Assembly: GCA_020426085.1 (NCBI GenBank)
Contig: JAGQQP010000137.1
Location: 1-9,012 of the forward strand
Source: Planctomycetaceae bacterium
GTDB taxonomy: Bacteria; Planctomycetota; Planctomycetia; Planctomycetales; Planctomycetaceae
DNA length: 9,012 bases
Direction of reading: 5' to 3'
Position numbers and translations under genes: made by a program. The notes under the pieces were generated by a model that was given only the letters and a program-made list of their open reading frames with translations, ran no database searches and was not told the DNA's origin. Positions 6,059 through 9,012 of this stretch are shown here, piece by piece; positions within the stretch are counted from its first letter, which is position 1; each line of letters opens with the position of its first letter.

Positions 6059-7228
6059 TCAGTCCAGACTGATTTCCTGTAGAACCGAGTCAAACTTAGG
6101 CTTGATCAGCCGATGTGTGTTATCAGTCCAGCCTTCGGAACTGACTTTCAATGTAATCCGGGGTTTGATCCAGGTTGCTACCTGACTGGTCTCAACAAAA
6201 GGCTTCTTCTGTTTCAATTGTGGCAGGCGTTTCTGCCATTCCAGTCGGATTTCTTCGGGAAGATCACTGCCTCGAATGTATCCTGCATAGACAAGATGTT
6301 TATTGTAGGAGGAGGCGAGCAGAACCGCATCAATGGTTCCATTAGGCAATGCCGAATAGCCTACCACCAGACAGTCAAATTCTTTCATCGGTACTGTCTG
6401 GAGTTCCGGATCAGGTTCTGTTTTGGGCTCTTTTTCTTTTTCCGGTACCACTGCTGCCGACGCTGCCGCTTTCGCAGCGGCAGCTTTGGCTGATGCTGCT
6501 TTCTCTTCTTCCTCTTCCGTACCGCCGGCAAAGTCATTTAATGCATCTTCCAGATTATCCGCACCACCTTCGTTGTCTGCAGACTTGGCCTGATCAACAA
6601 CAGAAGCCAGCAGATTGACATTGGCCGATTTTTTGACGCCCCAGTCTTTGAACAGGGAATCGAATTCAAAACCGCCAACGATTGCAAAGGCACCAACGAC
6701 CAGGGTCAACCCCCAGACAGCCAGATCCATTTTCCAGGCACCTTGAGGAAAACGGTGTATCGCAGGTCGCCAGATTTTGAACGGTGTCATGATGATACTT
6801 AAAATGCTGAATTCAGCGGATCGGGAAACCGCATTCAGGTATGCGGTAAAATGCCCGATTAAAAACATGATCAGCCCGACGGTCGCCTGGGTGATCGTCC
6901 AGAGACAGAGTTGTCCGGGATCTTCACAATAGAAGCGTCCGGCAACGCTCAACCCGATAACAGCAACGGTTCCCACCCCCAGCACCCAACCCCAGGCGGG
7001 AATCAGTTCCCAGATATTCTGAGGCTGAGAAGGTTGTGTCAGTGGTTGCCCCTCTACGTCTGTATGACCAACACATTTTCCCAGCTTGGGATAGTATCCA
7101 CATCGGGGGCACCATGAAGAGAGCCCCCAAGGCTCATACGTCCCACATTCGGAGCAGGTTGGCTGCACCTGTGACTGCTGGAATTCCTGTAAAAGCTCGT
7201 CTGAATCTTGTAGTTTTATATCTGGCAT
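6059..7228 (-). CDS. Zinc-ribbon membrane protein with a DNA-ligase-like OB-fold C-terminal domain
   Basis: A 389-residue protein not matching any named gene I know. Residues 25-43 hold a zinc ribbon (C25-x2-C28, C40-x2-C43). About three membrane helices follow (79-97, 108-131, 168-186), with a basic loop at 132-167. Residues 212-283 are a low-complexity linker, first acidic (five Glu at 238-242), then Ala/Lys- and Pro/Glu-rich. Residues 284-389 resemble the C-terminal OB domain of ATP-dependent DNA ligases: DCLVVGY (285-291), LLAS then LVYAGYIRG (312-320), PF (343-344), W353-I-K-P356, W367-T368 and P377-K-F379. The 14-residue spacing between the two Trp equals that in LigD-type ligases as I recall them. 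The nucleotidyltransferase domain with its K-x-D-G motif is absent and the terminal motif VI is not conserved, so ligation is unlikely. A role in binding nucleic acid or another ligand at the membrane is speculation. The start ATG has no strong Shine-Dalgarno. A terminator follows the gene. Confidence 0.85.
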   Translation of the reverse strand: MPDIKLQDSDELLQEFQQSQVQPTCSECGTYEPWGLSSWCPRCGYYPKLGKCVGHTDVEGQPLTQPSQPQNIWELIPAWGWVLGVGTVAVIGLSVAGRFYCEDPGQLCLWTITQATVGLIMFLIGHFTAYLNAVSRSAEFSILSIIMTPFKIWRPAIHRFPQGAWKMDLAVWGLTLVVGAFAIVGGFEFDSLFKDWGVKKSANVNLLASVVDQAKSADNEGGADNLEDALNDFAGGTEEEEEKAASAKAAAAKAAASAAVVPEKEKEPKTEPDPELQTVPMKEFDCLVVGYSALPNGTIDAVLLASSYNKHLVYAGYIRGSDLPEEIRLEWQKRLPQLKQKKPFVETSQVATWIKPRITLKVSSEGWTDNTHRLIKPKFDSVLQEISLD

Positions 7229-7426
7229 GGCTCAGTGACTTTTTGAAGTTGGCGGAGTATGTAGATCAACACAATTGTTTGAGAGACTCCGTGAACCTTA
7301 GCTTACAAAACGCCACATCAACGAACTTTGATCTCGATAAAACACCTTTGATAAATGAAAAACTGCACACCTCACACCAGACAATCCCTGTAATCCCTAC
7401 AGGCGGACAACCAGAAGCTGGGAAAT
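7229..7426 (-). promoter_or_regulatory. Upstream region of the zinc-ribbon membrane protein gene
   Basis: About 200 bases between this gene's start and the terminator of the prolyl isomerase gene; the promoter should lie here. I see no convincing -35/-10 pair. The only structure is a 6-base inverted repeat CCTGTA-ATCCC-TACAGG (7387-7403), overlapping a short AATCCCT direct repeat (7383-7389 and 7392-7398). Neither has a clear role. Confidence 0.3.
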
Positions 7427-7461
7427 AAAAAAAGCCGACGTACCCAGAAGTACGTCGGCTT
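7427..7461 (-). terminator. Intrinsic terminator of the FKBP-type isomerase gene
   Basis: On the minus strand a perfect 12-base stem (7450-7461 with 7432-7443, core AGCCGACGTAC / GTACGTCGGCT) and a 6-base loop run directly into seven T residues. It lies about 40 bases past the isomerase stop and is the strongest terminator in the window. Confidence 0.95.
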
Positions 7462-7502
7462 CCTGTTTGATATTGTCTGATCGCGGAATCGATCGACTCA
7501 GA

Positions 7503-8219
7503 TCAGTTGACCTTGAGCAGTTCGATATCGAAGATCAGCACTTCGTTGGGTCCGATGTCTGGTCCTGAACCACGTGTTCCGTAAGCCAGATCACTGGGAA
7601 TAAACAGCTGCCATTTATCCCCTTCTTTCATCAGCTGCAATGCTTCTGTCCAGCCGCTGATCACGCCACTGACAGGAAACGTTGCTGGCTCGTTGCGTTT
7701 GTAAGAGCTGTCGAACTCTGTGCCATCGATCAGAGTACCACGATAATGTGTGGTGACCCTGTCATCAGGACCGGGAGTTTTTCCCTTACCCGATTTGATG
7801 ACCTTGTACTGCAGGCCGCTCTTGGTGGTTTTGATACCTTCTTTTTTCGCATTGGCTTCCAGGAACTTTTTACCCTTGGCCACATTTTCAGCCTGAGCCT
7901 TTTTCATCTTGGCTTCCTGCTGCTGACGCAGTTCCTGCTGGAAGGCAATCAGGGTGGCACGAATTTCGTCTTCCGTCATTTGAGGCTTCTGCTTGGTCAT
8001 GGCATCGATAATGCCCTTTGCCAGAACCTGCGGATCCAGATCCAGTTGATCCCGCATCAGGTTCTGACCCAGATTATAGCCGATTCCGTAACTGACTTTC
8101 TGCTTCTGGTCTTTGAGCCCTGATTTACCGGAATCTGCTTTTTCGTTTTGTGCGTTCGCCGAAGCGGAAAAACCGAAAAACGCGACACATAAACAGGCAG
8201 TGAGATGCCATTTTGACAT
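7503..8219 (-). CDS. Exported FKBP-type peptidyl-prolyl isomerase (FkpA/Mip-like)
   Basis: A 238-residue protein that should catalyse cis-trans isomerisation of proline bonds and assist folding outside the cytoplasm. A signal peptide is visible (hydrophobic residues 6-20, then SANA before Q24). Residues 37-115 match the helical FKBP N-terminal dimerisation region (VSYGIGYNLGQNL, then a long Gln/Lys-rich helix), as in FkpA and Mip. Residues 128-237 are the FKBP domain. All the usual pocket positions are present: Y159, F169, D170, F181, V186, I187, W190, Y213 and F230, so activity is expected. Length is close to Mip (about 230 residues) and a little shorter than FkpA. The ATG start has GAAAGG eight bases upstream. 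A sigma-70-like promoter lies about 150 bases upstream and a strong terminator follows, so it is probably a single-gene unit. I do not assign fkpA, fklB or mip because they share this architecture. Confidence 0.93.
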   Translation of the reverse strand: MSKWHLTACLCVAFFGFSASANAQNEKADSGKSGLKDQKQKVSYGIGYNLGQNLMRDQLDLDPQVLAKGIIDAMTKQKPQMTEDEIRATLIAFQQELRQQQEAKMKKAQAENVAKGKKFLEANAKKEGIKTTKSGLQYKVIKSGKGKTPGPDDRVTTHYRGTLIDGTEFDSSYKRNEPATFPVSGVISGWTEALQLMKEGDKWQLFIPSDLAYGTRGSGPDIGPNEVLIFDIELLKVN

Positions 8220-8227
8220 AAGAAAAA

Positions 8228-8233
8228 CCTTTC
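8228..8233 (-). promoter_or_regulatory. Ribosome-binding site of the FKBP-type isomerase
   Basis: The minus strand reads GAAAGG, followed by eight T-rich bases and the ATG at 8219. It supports the start that gives a complete signal peptide. Confidence 0.6.
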
Positions 8234-8376
8234 GGTGAACAATGAAAACGAGTTAAAACGGGAGAGTCCATACGAGTTGGCGAGATTCGGCTGGCTGTGT
8301 TTGCCCCCGAATAAGCGGGTGATTCATTGCATGGCGTCCTCTTGCACAGAGGATCTTTGACAAATTCAAAGTATCA

Positions 8377-8406
8377 ATTATAGGAGAATCTCAAGGGAAG
8401 TGTCTA
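8377..8406 (-). promoter_or_regulatory. Sigma-70-like promoter of the FKBP-type isomerase
   Basis: On the minus strand TAGACA (8401-8406) and a perfect TATAAT (8377-8382) are separated by 18 bases. Transcription would start near 8370, leaving a leader of about 150 bases. That leader contains two small hairpins: TCCTCT/AGAGGA around TGCAC (8337-8353) and CCCG/CGGG near 8306-8319. The -35 element overlaps one arm of the inverted repeat that follows dapL. Confidence 0.55.
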
Positions 8407-8429
8407 GAATAAAGCACACTTCTCCTTGA
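8391..8429 (-). repeat. Long inverted repeat after dapL
   Basis: TCAAGGGAAGTGT (8391-8403) and ACACTTCTCCTTGA (8416-8429) are complementary over 13 pairs with a single bulge, around a 12-base loop. It begins about 50 bases past the dapL stop. It could form the 3' hairpin of the dapL transcript, but no T-run follows on the minus strand, so it is not a standard intrinsic terminator. It overlaps the -35 of the isomerase promoter and might instead be an operator. Confidence 0.4.
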
Positions 8430-8478
8430 AATCAGGGCTTTCTCCTGTCGCCTCTCTCGGAAAAACTCAACGATCAGT

Positions 8479-9012
8479 TCAGCTGACCACTTTCTTGAAA
8501 CGGGTGACCGCTTCGTTGATGTTATCTCTGGTATTGAATGCACTTAACCGGAAATAACCTTCCCCTGAAGCACCAAAACCACTGCCGGGGGTCCCGACCA
8601 GGTGTGCTTTCTGCAGCAGTTCATCGAAAAATTCCCAGCTGGTCGATTCGCCGGGAGTTTTCAGCCAGACATAAGGGGCATTGACGCCCCCATAAACCGA
8701 GATTCCCACCGATTCCAGCCCTTCACGAAGCAGCCGTGCATTTTCCAGGTAGAAGGAAATCAGCCCCTGAATCTGCTCTTTGCCCGCTTCAGAGTAAACG
8801 GCTTCCGCCCCTTTCTGGATGATATAGGAAACCCCATTGAACTTCGTACAATGACGGCGGTTCCAGAGCGGGTGAATCTCTGCTGGCTCGCCACTGGCAG
8901 TGGTTCCCTTCAACTGCCTGGGAACGACGGTGAAAGCACAGCGGGTTCCTGTGAAACCGGCGTTTTTACTGAAGCTGCGAAACTCAATCGCCACATCCTT
9001 CGCACCTTCGAT
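8479..9012 (-). CDS. dapL: LL-diaminopimelate aminotransferase, C-terminal part (N-terminus off the right edge)
   Basis: The last 177 residues of a PLP-dependent aminotransferase; the frame is open to base 9012, so the start lies outside. The family makes LL-diaminopimelate from tetrahydrodipicolinate and glutamate in one step, feeding lysine and peptidoglycan synthesis, in the cytoplasm. The Schiff-base lysine is in [12 protein letters not shown] (AAA codon at 8965-8967). Further DapL-like blocks, as I recall them from plant and bacterial DapL, are [72 protein letters not shown] and a terminal helix with RFKKV. The full protein is usually about 410 residues, so roughly 230 are missing. The run [11 protein letters not shown] and the PGSGFG loop argue for DapL rather than aspartate aminotransferase in general. 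It is followed by a long inverted repeat and then the isomerase promoter. Confidence 0.92.
   Translation of the reverse strand: MEGAKDVAIEFRSFSKNAGFTGTRCAFTVVPRQLKGTTASGEPAEIHPLWNRRHCTKFNGVSYIIQKGAEAVYSEAGKEQIQGLISFYLENARLLREGLESVGISVYGGVNAPYVWLKTPGESTSWEFFDELLQKAHLVGTPGSGFGASGEGYFRLSAFNTRDNINEAVTRFKKVVS

Noticed and set aside
1..9012. Defence system, prophage, insertion sequence, CRISPR array, tRNA or biosynthetic cluster
   Set aside because: Every gene is a housekeeping or envelope type with similar base composition. No transposase, integrase, spaced repeats, tRNA-like cloverleaf or linked pathway was found.

Overview
The window looks like ordinary chromosome from a planctomycete, close in style to Gimesia/Rubinisphaera. 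This is an inference. The evidence is a base composition near 50% GC, a secreted formylglycine-type sulfatase, the LL-diaminopimelate aminotransferase route to lysine, many exported proteins, loose gene packing and ribosome-binding sites that vary from perfect to nearly absent. I see no insertion sequence, phage gene, tRNA, rRNA or CRISPR array.

Layout, left to right. 1-1020 (minus): a membrane fatty-acid-desaturase-type protein, cut by the left edge before its stop codon. 1021-1341: a 321-base gap with the desaturase ribosome-binding site and, at most, a weak sigma-54-like element. 1342-2823 (minus): a secreted sulfatase. 2945-3178 (minus): slyX, a small coiled-coil protein. 3296-4819 (plus): a secreted alpha/beta-hydrolase esterase, the only plus-strand gene, divergent from slyX and convergent with the next gene. 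4846-5886 (minus): a ThiF/MoeB/HesA-type E1-like adenylyltransferase with an inverted-repeat-rich leader. 6059-7228 (minus): a zinc-ribbon membrane protein whose C-terminal domain looks like the OB fold of ATP-dependent DNA ligases, followed by a strong terminator. 7503-8219 (minus): an exported FKBP-type prolyl isomerase with its own promoter and a strong terminator. 8479-9012 (minus): the C-terminal 177 residues of dapL, cut by the right edge.

Most genes appear to be single transcription units. Two intrinsic terminators (near 6000-6030 and 7427-7461) and gaps of 100-320 bases separate the minus-strand genes. slyX and the sulfatase, 121 bases apart, are the only pair that might share a transcript. 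No pathway links the neighbours: the themes are envelope function (desaturase, sulfatase, esterase, exported isomerase) and housekeeping (DapL, E1-like enzyme).

The most unusual item is the 389-residue protein at 6059-7228. Its last ~105 residues follow the DNA-ligase C-terminal (OB-fold) pattern, including W-I-K-P, a WT dipeptide 14 residues after the first Trp, and P-x-F. The nucleotidyltransferase domain is absent, and the OB-like domain is attached to a zinc ribbon and about three membrane helices. I found no multi-gene new system; this domain combination is the best candidate for something undescribed.
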